64,000 nucleotides of DNA, from NCBI RefSeq assembly GCF_029873635.1, contig NC_080418.1, positions 10,492,062 through 10,556,061 on the forward strand, in the 5' to 3' direction. The translations under genes were made by a program, and so were the position numbers. The notes beneath the pieces are model-generated. The model was not told where the DNA came from, did not search any database, and saw only the letters and a program-made list of their open reading frames with translations. Of the stretch, positions 48,801-60,662 are shown piece by piece. Source of the DNA: Malania oleifera (lineage: Eukaryota > Streptophyta > Magnoliopsida > Santalales > Ximeniaceae). How positions within the stretch are numbered: the first letter of the stretch is position 1; each line of letters starts with the position of its first letter.

Positions 48801-51800
48801 TTTTGCAGACTGAGAAAAAGAAGGAATATGAAGATGCCCAGGTTCAGATTTGTTGAGGTATGAGTGTTTCTTGGTATGATTCTGAGCATCTTGTAGATTA
48901 AAGAGATAATTCTGGTGAATATCAGCATCCTGTTCAATATCTGAAGACAAATGGTTTTTCTCCTCTATCACACCATTTGTTGACAGATTCATGCCAGACA
49001 AAGCAGCTACCAGATCTGCTGACTCATTCATGCTTGACGAAATTCCATTAAATGAGTTTGGACTATTAATGCCTCTCTTTTCAGATGATACAACTCTTCC
49101 TCCTCCAATAGGTGTAAGGCCAGGAGTAGGGGCCCTAGAAACAAGTTGTGGATCAGGAGTGCTGCTTCTTGACAAGGACGCACCCAAAGCAGAAGCATAA
49201 GTATATGAAGCAGATTGGCCAATATTCGGGACCACAGACGAGACCTGAACATTTGCACCAGGTCGCAATGCATCAGTAGATGTCAACTCACGACGCAAAT
49301 GAGACAAGTCAGCTTCATCTGAGACTAGGTCTTCAACATTTTCATCGAAGGCATTGCGGCTAACTGGACGAGAAGGATGCCCAGAGACGGGAGTTGAGCG
49401 CCCTAAATCATCCTACATATGGAATCATTTGTAAATTCACTGGAAACCACACTCGTGCTACAGTTTAAGATCTCACCAACCAAACATTGGTTTTAAAAAC
49501 TCAAATATATATATATAAAGGGGAAGAACGGAAGAATGATGGCGACTATAAAAGGAACAATTAAGTCAGTTTATAAACATAAAGACCAACCAGGAACACA
49601 TTTCCTACTGGGCATTGACAAAAGCCAATGTTGAGGGGAAGAGTTGTTAAGGGCCAACACCTCGCCTTCTTCCTAGTGCCCTCTAATTCACTCTGCCTGT
49701 TTAGCTTTACATCCATCCAAAGATATAATTTCCAATACATCCGTGGGGCAGGCTCACTATGCTACTCTTTTTATCTCACCAGCCAAGGTTTGGTTAGTCT
49801 CATTGTGCTTAGCAACTCTGGGCTCAAGGGTGATTATGACTTATCTGGCCACTTGTTTGGCCATCAGTGCCACTGTAGCTGACAAGGACTGGTTTATATG
49901 TAAGAGAACTCTATCAGCCTCATAAAATTATGTATCCATACAGTGATAGTAAAAAATAGTGCCTTCACAATACAATGATGCTTCACAAGGCAAAATTATA
50001 GATCTTAAAAGCAACAACAGAATATGGCATATAACCCAATGCATGAAGCTCTCACACGCAAGGGCATGGAGAGATAGGTATGCAGCATCAGCATTTTCCG
50101 GTGTTCCATGATTTCAAACTATGAGCTCAGATTACGATGTAGAATTCTCCTGCTAAAACAAAACTGCTTCAAGATGAACAGCAGTTTTTGAAATTCACCA
50201 AATTATAATTCTGTAAACAATTATTCTCGCACATTAATATTGATCCCAAATAAACAGATTTCTAAAGTTTAAATTGTTAGAAGGAAACACATGCAAACAA
50301 ACAGGTATCTGCACATTTCTAAACACGCATATGACTGCAACAGCTGAAAGGAATGAAAAATCCACATATATAAGGGATGCCTCAGCCTCAGAAAATTCAG
50401 CATAACCTCACCCACCGCCCACCACCCCATCAGGATTGTACAAGGCTTCCAGCGAGGAAAATCTGATGGACACTAGAAAATGAAAATGTTCTTTCATTTT
50501 GGGTTAGCACATCTGCTCCTACGTACTCATCCAATTTTGTTTTGCTCAATTTCTACATCCCAGCTTTGAGAATAGCACAATTTTAGCATTCTTTCTAAAT
50601 TAACTGCTAATTATATAAAATAATTATGATGATTTTAGATAGTTGAGGATAAAACATAAATATCTTAAATAAGATTAATACAGAAGGTTTGAATTACAAT
50701 AGTTTTAAAAATCAAGAATTTAAATTACACCAGACTAAATTGCATTTGCAGGATAACATAGAAACAGAAGCTGAATTTCACTGGTCAAAAAGTAGCTCCT
50801 CAAAAATTTTAAAGGACAAAACAAATGACTTTGAAGTTCAGTCTAAAAAAGCAAGTCAGATACAGAGTGCATATTACTATTAGGATTCAAATGAACAGAA
50901 AAGTCAGGACAGAAAAATATCTCTCGTATGAATGGGTCCAAAATGATATTTTAAATCTGGATACAGCATAAAACTAATTGAAGAATTTGACCAAACAAAA
51001 TTCTTTAAACAATAATGAAATTAAGTCTCCCAGTGAGGCTTCAGACGAAATTTGAGTATACCATCATGATCAAAGTTTTAAAGCCTCCGCTTCTAACTTG
51101 CAGGTACCTTACAATTTGATGTCTAAGAATAAAAAGCATGTGCAACACACGTTTCAGAATACTGAAATGCCTGCTTACAACATTAAGCATTCATTCACAA
51201 AGGCATGAACATAATAAACAGGAAAAAGTCCTCCTTTTGAGTCTTCGACACAGAGTAATAACATTTTAACCAATGCTCTGGCAATGCTTTATCCAAGTTC
51301 AACAAATCATGAGTGTTTCATTTTATTTTACTCAATTGCATTTAGTCCTAATTATTAAAGAATACTCAATATACAATTACAACCAAAAAAAATGCAACCA
51401 TCTAAGCATCTACAGACACTAAATTTAGTTCTTTCAAATGCTGCAGGCATCTGCCACCTCAGTCTCCAACCATAATGGTGTTAAGTTACAGGAAAGCAAA
51501 ACCGTAGAGACAGCAAAATCATGATACCCCATAAAATAAAAATAAAAAAAATCTAGCCACATCAACACTTGGACACCTGTAAGCACTGGGACAGTTGGAC
51601 TTTTAGCTGACACTTCATATGTTAACAACCACCATGAGCTAATGAAAGAAATATGTCACTTATCTACATTATGTTTGTTTAAGCCCAAAAAAAAGTTCTA
51701 ATTTGATGCCTTTCTGTTTCTTCAAGAAGCTTTCATCGCAGTTTTTTAATTGTGTTGTATTCCTTTTAGTTAACATATCTTTAATTATCTTGTTGTCCTT

Positions 51801-53590
51801 TTAGTTCTATTTTGTTTAATACACCGATGTTCCAAAATTATGATTCCGAAGGTGGACATCAAAGACATCAATGTAATCATTAACACCTAATAATGCACCA
51901 TGCACCAAGATTACACTGAGAAAAAGGTACAAGAGCCAAACATTCATTTCTCCTTACCAACTTATATTAATAATATGGAAAGACTATGAATGAAACTGAG
52001 ACAACCAGGAACACAGCAGGACAAGATATACCTTTAAAACAAACATTATTTTCAGAAAAACTAAATAGGAAAAATATCCTGGGAACCTATTTGCACCTTG
52101 CCTCTTTGCTTCCTGCGCTTCACCTAAAGTGTACACCTGTAGACTTGGTTTTCACTCACAAAATGGAAAGCAAGAAGCAAAAGCACTGCATAAATAGGAC
52201 TGAAAATTGTAAATTTTTTTACACCAGTAACAAAAGCTATGCATTGCAAAATTTTGATTTTAGCCAATCAAGTTCATTTTTTTAAGTACATCTTCAATAA
52301 AAATATTGAGCAGTTATGCGAAATAAATTCAAATCTTAAATCCAAAAAGAGAAGCAAATGCCAAAAAGGTGAAATCGTATGCTCTTTTACAATAGAAGAG
52401 ATGCAATTGAGATGAGTAAGGCATGCAATAAAAAGGCTTGTAAATGATAACTAGAAAGCTGTGTCTTTAAATTAGAAAAAACAAAAAATGGAAAGCATGG
52501 AGTAAATGCTTATGCGCATATGTGCACATGCGCAACATGCCAAATTCGCAAATTCATGTACTTGGCGAATGTCCATAACTACTTCTTATTTTCAGAGTGG
52601 CTTCATTTATTTGCTGCAGATTACTTTTCAACATAATAATCACCACAAATAAATAGCATGCCCCTTTGAAAAGAAAAAACACAGTTAGACATCAGAAAAC
52701 TCCATCACCGCCAAAAAGAGTAGAACCAAACACCGTTAATGACACACAAAAAAAAAAAATACCAAGCATTAAATAACCTTGTTGCTCAAGGTTGATGCAC
52801 AGTACCATACATCTCGACAGATGGAAGGGATAGGATAATATCATTGAACATTCCAAAAGGAGATAATGAGGTGATCGAATACTGAAACCGTAATAAATAA
52901 ATGCAGAAATTTTAAAACATCCATAAAAAAATAAAATTAAAACAGGTACTCGAGATAAAAGAACGTCACCTGAAAAATTTCAGCAAGGCTCTTTTGTTTG
53001 CTCCCTAGTCCTAATCCAGACAAGCCAATCAGTCCATCTCCGTCCCACTCTGCTGCACCTTTTTCTGACTGAGACTCGCTCTCTTCTTTCACAAAATCAA
53101 ATCCAGGAGGCATCGATACTCTTGATCTACCCACACCATTCTCTGGCCTATTCACTTTCCTCCTATCTCCAATCCCTCCCAACACCGAACTCCCGCCCTT
53201 CAATCTCTGTGCAAACCTCCAATCTTCCCTTGACAACAAGGGTGGTGGGAGCCTAGGGTTCAAGTTGACATTCGCAAAATAGTAGGAAACATAAGCCGGA
53301 TCAGACCTAAGCTCTTCCTCCGAGGCAAACCCATTTTCAGTCTTCTTGCCTGAAAACTCCGAAAAAGTTCCCGGAACCCCACCTTGACTAAACAACCCTC
53401 CAACAGCACTCAGAGAACCCTCAACAGTAGGGGGAGCAGACCCACTTCTATACAAATTGAGCTCCTTCTCGCGATCATCAATCTCTTGCCTCCTCTGCTC
53501 GCGAAGCAACAGAATCTCCTTCTCCAAATCATCTCCAAACGATCCCTCGTTCCCACCAAGCATCGGCCTCCTTCCCAATTCAGACAACAT
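41347..53590 (-). CDS. PUM: PUMILIO (Puf family) RNA-binding protein, nine exons
   Basis: Coding exons on the minus strand: 53590-52970, 49412-47824, 47735-47594, 47471-47364, 47041-46829, 46733-46623, 45149-44955, 41910-41736 and 41384-41347. All introns are GT-AG, and the total is 3192 nt or 1063 aa. The start [10 protein letters not shown] is the first ATG of its frame. The N-terminal two thirds include [14 protein letters not shown] and match the NABP region of plant Pumilios. From about residue 707 the Pumilio homology domain has eight repeats. The base-contacting triplets read S-R-Q, N-Y-Q, C-R-Q, N-H-Q, C-R-Q, N-Y-Q, S-N-E, N-Y-Q for repeats 1-8. By the known Puf code this predicts UGUANAUA in 3' UTRs, as for Drosophila Pumilio and Arabidopsis APUM1-like proteins. 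The role is mRNA repression or decay in the cytoplasm. Introns 1 and 7 are about 3.6 and 3.0 kb. Confidence 0.93.
42206..42728. repeat. Tandem duplication in PUMILIO intron 7
   Basis: About 42206-42475 and 42476-42728 are near-identical copies (both with ACTAAGATTAAGATA, AGAAGCTTGTAGGTTAAAG and AGTTAGTCATGGCCAGTA). The first carries about 23 extra bases from an internal repeat of AATGAGCTCAGAA. The duplication lies in the intron and is not coding. Confidence 0.85.
45800..45895. repeat. TA/TATG microsatellite in PUMILIO intron 6
   Basis: Alternating TATA and TATG/CATA runs form a low-complexity block of nearly 100 bp. Confidence 0.8.
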
Positions 53591-54100
53591 TCTCAGAAAC
53601 TCTAATCGATCATCAAACACACCCGGAAAAAATCTAACCCCCAAAACCCTAAAAACCCGCCAAGATCACCGCTTTAAAACCCTCGAACACCTAAACACCA
53701 TATATATACATTAGCCCCATCTCAACCCACTCTCAAGCTCATCCCCAAACCCCAAACTACAACCCCTATACGATCAAAACACGAACCTACAGACAATCAA
53801 CACGCAGCCCACCTTCTGCCCACACCAAAAACATAGCATGTTAAACATCGCAACAAAAAATAACCCACAAAGGAAAAATCAAAATCAGTAAGACGAAGAA
53901 TCACTGAGGATAAAAAAACAGAAAGATGAAAAACACTGAAACCAGCATCGAGTGTGTAGTCGACTGGTTAAGAAATCAAGGAGAAGGAAGCTGCAGAACA
54001 GAGCTGACGGCTGAGATGAATCCGGCGGCGATTGGTTCTTACAAGAACCCCCCCAACCCCTAGGATTTTGTCCCCCCAACCCTACCCGATTAAATACAGT
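53591..54100 (-). promoter_or_regulatory. PUMILIO 5' leader and proximal promoter
   Basis: This is the sequence upstream of the ATG on the minus strand. The coding frame runs open 54 bases upstream (to 53644) but has no ATG there. The stretch is C/A-rich on the plus strand and the transcription start is not determinable. A leader intron is possible. Confidence 0.4.
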
Positions 54101-56585
54101 ATTGAATTTTCGGTTTTTATCTTTTTCCAAAATTAAACCCAATAAATATATTTTTCCCATATAAATAATTATATCAATATATGTATATATATACACACGC
54201 GCGCACATCTATACATATCCTGAAAATTAGGGTTTAATTGACCGAGTGATAACCGACTGATGTGCAGACAAAGCAGAGAAGATGATAATTCATCTGTTGA
54301 TTTTGATTACTCTTTAAAAAAATATATTATTTTTATAAATTTTTTGGCTCCTTGTGTTCATAAGGGAGAATCTGCGGCTGCCACGTCATTGTTGGATTCG
54401 CCTGTTTTAAGATTTCGACCTGCTTAAAGTAAAAAAGGAGGACAAGTACTGTTGGGAGGTGTGAATTGTCGGAACTGCCCTGGTCGTTGGAAGCCCCTTT
54501 CGATTCGCGGAGCGTATTTAGGACAGGGATATTTTGGAACTTTCGCTTTTTCGGTCTGTGTTTTTTTCAAAAAATATTATTTTCGCCAATTTTTCGGAAC
54601 TTGAAATTTAAATTTTCGGAAATAACGTACTTTCCCTTTCTAACATCAACGGTCCGGGTGCTGCATTGCTTAAAAGGGCAAATAAATGATGGAATACAGT
54701 AAAAATATGGGGACAAAAAGGGAATGAGAAAATTTTGTTTCTATTTGTCCTTCGACAGTTAAGGAAGGGCATTGTAGGAATTTAAGGTTTTTTTCTTTTG
54801 AATTTGAATAATTTTGATTTTTGGGAGTAAATTTTGAAAGGATTTGAAGACTTTTCAGATGTAATTCTTTTACCATTTACTTCTATTTTTTAAAACCATA
54901 ATTAATTATTAGTCCTAAAAATATTTAATCCTTTCCCAAACCCTAATTTGATTTTTGTAATTTCAAATTTAGGTAACTTAAAATTTGTTTAATTCAAATT
55001 TGTTCTTGTTTCCCCTCCTAATTTTTTACAATAAATTTTGGTGTACAAACTTACTAAACAAATATTAGGCTTGTTCTTTTGAAGAGAACAATTTTATTTT
55101 TTGTATTTTATTTTTTAAAATAGTTATAAATATCTTCTTTATCAAATTTTCATAGAAAGGATAGAAAATATCATGTTATTATTTTCTAAATTTCCAACAT
55201 AAAACTTAAAAATTTGAAAATTGGTATTTTTGTAATTATTAATTTAAAATAAAAAAATTTATTTTTCACAACTAAAAAATTCCCTTAATTAAAGAGTTTG
55301 GTGGAAAAATAAGTCATATGACTATAAGTAATATAATAAAATTATGAAATATTTCAAATATTTTAATTTTCTACGTTCTTTATAAATAGATTTGTATAAT
55401 ATATATATATATATATATATTTAAAATTATTTAAACTTGCGTCGTAAATCAGACCCATAAAAATCATATAGGATGGAGAGAATGTGAGTAAGTCAAGCCT
55501 ATTCAAGAGTTAGTCGAACTCGACTAAATTCGATTCCTGTTAAATTTGAGCTGCTCAAGTAACACTATATATATATTTTATAATATTAATTTATAATATT
55601 AAAGTAACAAATTGTCACATGACATTATATAGTAATATTAAATTTGTTTGCTTTTCTCAAATCTATTTACTGCAAAAAGATGACAATTTTGTATAAATGG
55701 ATTTATCAAATTCGTGTTCTTTAAATTTTTCTAACATATTTACTTCAAACATTTATTAATGTCGAATTTTTAATTTTATTAATTAATTGTTTGCCAACTA
55801 AAATTTTAAATTAGAAAAAAATTAAATTATTTTTATTACTTTATCTAAATGAAAACGTAGTCAAATGCTTGAATATTCCATTGATGCAATTTCTAAATTT
55901 AATAATTTAGTGATAAAATAATAAATTCTTAATCTAAAATCAGCAATATAATAATTTGTACTAGCCTCTATTAATAGTTTTGAAATTAATTTTCATTTTT
56001 AAAACTCCAACCTTTTTATAGACCTACAAAACTCAGTGTGGACAAAATTGGTCAACCTAATACACTTAATGTGTTTGACTTAAATAATTATATATATATA
56101 TATATATACACATATTCATATTCACATTAATAATTCATATCGTATTTGAAGTCATAAGTTAATAAAAACAAAATGTTGTGCACTTACTCACATTTGCATT
56201 ATTTTGTTCGTTTTATTCTTAATTTTGAGTTCATTAAGAATATGTTTGCTTAAAACATGATTTTATTTTAGGTAAAATATATTAATCATTCTTAAAATTG
56301 TGGAAAACATATAAATGCTCCTTAGGTTCAAAAAATGACATTGACCACCCATAACATATTATTATAATATTAATTAATTTGTAACTATTTTTATATATAT
56401 TTTTGTCTATCATTGAGTTTGACTAGACTTGACAATAGGGAGCTATTAAATTTGAATAGAGAACGACTGTGGAAATCAAAACCTAAGCATTAAGGATATC
56501 AATTAAAAGCAGTGGCAGATCCAAAAATTATATTTAGAGTATCGTCCAACTCCCTCACCAACCTACATACCTAAAGCCTTTCCAT
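54101..56585. other. Intergenic, AT-rich, no gene recognised
   Basis: The stretch is AT-rich with a TA microsatellite near 55399-55420 and another near 56090-56108. I see no credible ORF, RNA gene or transposon terminus. It separates the PUMILIO promoter from the integrated pararetrovirus. Confidence 0.5.
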
Positions 56586-56746
56586 ATGCTTCATCATACT
56601 CTTTCATTCCCCAGTCACCACCAGCTCCATCCTACCAATAGCCAGACTATTCCAAGCATTTCAAATCCACTGCTGAAATCCTTAAGAGACATTCCCTTAT
56701 TCCATCAGCTCCTATTGCTCGCAGATCTCCGATTCCGGCAAAACCT

Positions 56747-58156
56747 TTGCCCCCTGAACCTGTTGATCAAAAACTCAAAAACCTGTTTGTATCACCTAAT
56801 CAATCTCCATCTTTCCTTGCTGACCCTGTTCCTGAAATACCCATTGGAGACAACAGTGATGTTTCCACTAAAATTGAAACATCATCCTCCTCCTCAGATC
56901 AAGAGATTACTGATCTCACCAATATGATGATGGCATCTCCCACAGAACCAGGATCATCTAGAACTCAAGAATTCTATGAAGAGACCGATACCATAGTTCA
57001 CATTGTGGAAGAACCCTCTGAAGCCACTTCGGCTACTCCTCAATCGGTTCCCCATCATTCAAACAATAATTCATAGTTCTCTTTTGATGGATTACCTCCA
57101 GCCAAGTAGAGAGATAGAATTGGTGAATTTGGTGCATGGATTGACCTCCAACTCTCAAAGCCCGAGAACACTTTACAATCAGTTCTCGTTGAATTCACAT
57201 CCAGATTTACTGGAACATTGAGAGACTAGTTTCAAAGTCTTGGTGAATTCAAACAAGTAATATTCATTAATTCCCAGATTCCCTCTTTTGCTTTGGGAAC
57301 ACTCTACAGAGAATTCGTCGGAGATCCAAATATTCATGCCAATGTTATTCGACAAGAATATTTTGAAATGAGATGTTGTTCTTTAAAAAGAAAGGATCTT
57401 GATTTTCATTATCAAAGGATGTCTAAGCGGTATTATCTTCTTGGTGGATTTCATGATGATAATCTCATACAAGTTTACATTAATTCTTTAGCCAGTTTTA
57501 CAGAGAAAGATTGCATCTCTATCACGACAATCAGGGATATATCAATAGGGGAAATTCATCAACTGGCACTCACTGCTTTTGAAAAGTTATGTGATACTCA
57601 TCAACTGTTTTCAAAGATGATCAAGCAGAATCATAAGTTCACAAAGCAATGCAAAAAGCCCTACTTGCAGATCAAATGCAAAGAAAAGGATTGCATCTGT
57701 AGTCCCAAAAAAAAGAAGCATTTCAAAAACTATGGTTCTGACAAACTTTCCAAGAAAGATCACAGAAAGAAGAAAAGATTCAGATTCTTCAAAAAGAAGA
57801 ACCGACGAAGACATGACAAATCTCCTCGATGTTTCATTTGCAAAAAGAAAGGCCACAATGCAAAGCAGTGCCCAATGAACAGGACAAAATCTGCAAAGCT
57901 CACCCAACAATTACAGAATGAAGAACTTGATGCAGATGCAAAATCTGTTCTTTCAGAACAAGAAGAGATGACTGAAGAAACTATTCTCGTCCTTACTGAT
58001 TCAGAAAATTCTGATTCAGAAGATGATTATTGTTCAGACGAAACTCTTCAAATCCAACCAGTCCAGCCTATTCTCTTCTCTCAAGATTCTCATATCAATC
58101 CTCATATCCAGATTCAGCTCCTTCCTAGACAAGATTCCTGCTCCCAAGCCACCTGA
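56747..58156 (+). pseudogene. Caulimovirid coat-protein-like gene, broken
   Basis: The frame runs through in-frame TAG stops at 57074, 57107 and 57227 and is then open to 58156. There is no convincing ATG at the listed left edge; coding-like sequence may begin near 56586. Features are an acidic Ser-rich N-terminal segment, a globular core (about 57290-57620), a Lys/Arg-rich stretch (about 57640-57820) and a CCHC zinc knuckle CFICKKKGHNAKQC at 57831-57872. An acidic tail follows. A basic region followed by a CCHC knuckle is characteristic of caulimovirid capsid proteins. A frame change near the end would extend it to 58247. Confidence 0.75.
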
Positions 58157-58247
58157 TAAGGACCCTCCTGATCCAGATCCTATGGATACAGATGATGAAG
58201 ACAATCCATGGAAGCAAAAGACCTACTACCATCCGACCCATGGATAG

Positions 58248-58921
58248 ATCACGGATGAAGACTACATCAACCTCAACCTCTCGCCATCTCACCGAAGTCC
58301 ATAATGGCAGGCTACTTTATGTATTATTGTTACTAAAGTCCACAATGGTGGGCCGTCCTATGTCTACGTATCTTGTAAGTTTGCTTGTAAGTCAGTGTTA
58401 GTTGGCTTAAAGTCATGAGTTTGTTGCATAATTAAAAGTGGTGGGTCACTCCCGCACAAATGTAGCCGCCCATGTGCTGTCACCTTTATTTATGTCTGTT
58501 GTCAGTAGTTGAGTCGTCTTCGTCAGTTGTCAGTCGACGCCACAAAAGTCTTCACCGACTTTGCTTTATGTCGTCGTCCGTCTTTATGTCTCTATCGTGT
58601 TTACTTTATGTCATTCTCGATGTTTTCTTATCATGTAAGCTTCAGGGTCTCAGACCTCTATAAAAAGGGACTGCCTTCCCTTTTGTAAGGCAGGACTAGA
58701 ACGAGATGAAGTTAGAAATAAAATTCCTCCTTGTGTGTTCTCCCATTGAAGGTTGTATGGTCCCCGAAGACCTCCTCTGGTAAAACATTTGGTTGAAGGA
58801 CCCCAGTTCTCCGTTTGAGTGGCCGTGTGGAAGGCCTGTGTTGAAGATGTGGTCCTAGATTGGTTGCTTTCCTTTGGAAGGTCTTGGGGCTCCCAACTCT
58901 CATGTAGTATCAGAGCCATGT
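58248..58921 (+). promoter_or_regulatory. Pararetrovirus intergenic region with pregenomic promoter
   Basis: The segment between the coat-protein end and the primer site is noncoding. TATAAAAA is at 58659-58666, with AATAAA at 58717-58722 about 50 bases downstream. A TATA box followed closely by a polyadenylation signal is typical of caulimovirid pregenomic-RNA promoters, where the RNA is terminally redundant. Confidence 0.65.
58905..58916 (+). other. tRNA-Met primer binding site of the pararetrovirus
   Basis: TAGTATCAGAGC matches the consensus TGGTATCAGAGC with one change. In Caulimoviridae this site primes minus-strand DNA synthesis and marks position 1 of the genome. The movement protein starts about 95 bases downstream. 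Confidence 0.7.
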
Positions 58922-59010
58922 CCTTGCCTGGAGTCCGGGAAAGTTAAGATCATAGAAGTAAATTTTAGAAGAACGAGGAACAAATAGCTCAAAGGGGAAA
59001 CTTGCAAACC

Positions 59011-59784
59011 ATGGATTCTCAAGCACAAAGCTCAGAAATTACACCTGCTCGACTTTCTTCTTCCATCTCTCTACCTCCCTCCATCAAGAAAACTACTTCT
59101 TCCAAAATTACCAACCTAGTAGAATATTCCTATATTCCTGACTCTGCTCAGATACAGGAAACCTCTCTTCCACTTGTAAATCCCTATAATATTTTCAGAA
59201 GAAAGAAATCTCTTGCCAACCAAGTTCGTACTTTCCTCATTTCTCATAACCGACCTCAAGTCAAGGAGTTCGTTCAGACTACAGCTCTTGACAAATGTCT
59301 CATCCCAGCCTCTTCCAAGGAACAATATGTCGATCTTGAGCTTGATCAAGATCTCATCAACCAGTGGATCAAAGAAGGCTACACTCATCTCCATTTTGGT
59401 GCTGTCAGACTGCTTCTGACACTCCATGGCCGTAAAGGACTTCCTATCACAGCCAGGATCACTCTTCTCAACACAACCTACACCCAATATGAGCATGCAG
59501 TAATTGGCACTTCGCTTACCACTCTCCAAGCTGGTAGCGTGTGTCTCACGTTCTTTCCTAATTTCAACATTCCTCTAAGAGACAAGAATCTGAGGAACTG
59601 CATAAAGGTCCAACTACAGATTACTGGTGCTCCACAAGTCTCATCAGCCTATATGGCTACCCTTCACCATCAGCTCATTTACAGACTTCAAGATCATGCT
59701 GTTGATCTTCCCTTTCCGGGACAATCTGAAGATACAATCCTGATCACTGCTGAACGAGAAGACGATGTTCCTACCATTCTCTAG
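59011..59784 (+). CDS. Pararetrovirus movement protein (30K superfamily), open frame
   Basis: The ATG at 59011 is in good context (AACCATGG); the codons before it in frame are not ATG. The frame is open for about 257 codons to TAG at 59782-59784. The central region with GAVRLLLTLHGRKGLP and a downstream LTFFPNFN matches the core of caulimovirid movement proteins, which bind and widen plasmodesmata for cell-to-cell spread. It is the only intact frame of this provirus. Coding-like sequence continues to about 60056 with stops (for example TGA near 59865), so the native protein was probably longer. Confidence 0.75.
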   Translation: MDSQAQSSEITPARLSSSISLPPSIKKTTSSKITNLVEYSYIPDSAQIQETSLPLVNPYNIFRRKKSLANQVRTFLISHNRPQVKEFVQTTALDKCLIPASSKEQYVDLELDQDLINQWIKEGYTHLHFGAVRLLLTLHGRKGLPITARITLLNTTYTQYEHAVIGTSLTTLQAGSVCLTFFPNFNIPLRDKNLRNCIKVQLQITGAPQVSSAYMATLHHQLIYRLQDHAVDLPFPGQSEDTILITAEREDDVPTIL

Positions 59785-60059
59785 ATCGCATGACAGATTC
59801 CCAGAGAAGAACTGAAACAACTCATTCCTCTAGAGTGGATTTCCAGCTATGAACAGCTTCATCAGTGATCTTCACCCATCCATCTCTCAGATCCTAAGTT
59901 CCAGAGACTTCCAGATGGAACGGTAAAGACGGTGTTCAACCCGAAAGATACAATTTCATCCGGCACTCCTCCCGTATTCCAATCTGTCTGGAATGGCTGT
60001 GACGAGCTCAGAACAAAACTTGAGGTCGTTCATCTCACAGAGGTGATTCAACAATGAGG

Positions 60060-60662
60060 GTTTGTAGCTTGGCCATGTAGAAAGGTTGTACAGCATATCC
60101 CATTCGTAGGCTTGATTCTAGGACCATAGGAGGCTTCTGGTCGGATTGTAGAAATACGGCCTATGAAGTATGAAGATACTGTGTACTGCGGCTACTTCGG
60201 CTGGGTCCATCTTCCAAAGGTTATGGTTACCCATAAGTGTAGTCAGCTTCTTTCTCCATGTGAATAGTGGATTGAACGGCTGGAGGAAGGTCCAGAACAA
60301 GGACTTCTGGTTGGCTGGATCATGAAGATGGGCATACATCTCTTGTAGAGGGAGGAATACAGCATGTACCTACAAAACAGAAAGATACCATAGATACCAT
60401 AATACATGAGTATTGAAGGATGACGACTTGATGACGTAGGGATTGAGGAATGGATATGCTGGGAAGGTATGGTGATGGCCAATAGTCTGAGCATAGTGGT
60501 AACCGAAGGGTTTTGCAAAGAATTTGATCTTGGAGACATCAGTGGTTTCTGGAGATATTTCTGGTGGGAAATGAATCTGGGTAGAGGCTCCAAGTTAGAG
60601 AATATCTGGAGGTGATGATGAGGATGAGGCCAGGAAAATCAGTGGTATGGCTCGGTGTCTGG
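60060..60662 (-). pseudogene. Downstream extension of the pararetrovirus pol half
   Basis: On the minus strand, after RNase H, protein-like frames continue in pieces (about 60593-60118) with a stop near 60375. The segment is rich in aromatic residues. It probably belongs to the region that follows RNase H in this virus lineage. Its right border with the plus-strand movement-protein half lies between about 60057 and 60250. The function is not recognised. Confidence 0.45.

Noticed and set aside
53591-53644. An N-terminal extension of the PUMILIO protein
   Set aside because: The upstream part of the frame begins at TTG, not ATG. The first ATG (53590) gives the N-terminus typical of plant Pumilios.
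58905-58920. A tRNA gene at TATCAGAGC motifs (also at 28276)
   Set aside because: Only the 3'-complement of tRNA-Met is present, as a primer binding site. No cloverleaf can be formed.
59116-59529. A 137-codon minus-strand frame within the movement-protein gene
   Set aside because: It is a shadow of the plus-strand movement protein, which has recognised family motifs.
60118-60339. A plus-strand continuation of the movement-protein gene past 60056
   Set aside because: Some plus-strand stretches look protein-like, but stops are frequent, and the minus-strand reading continues from RNase H. The junction was left uncertain rather than called as a gene.
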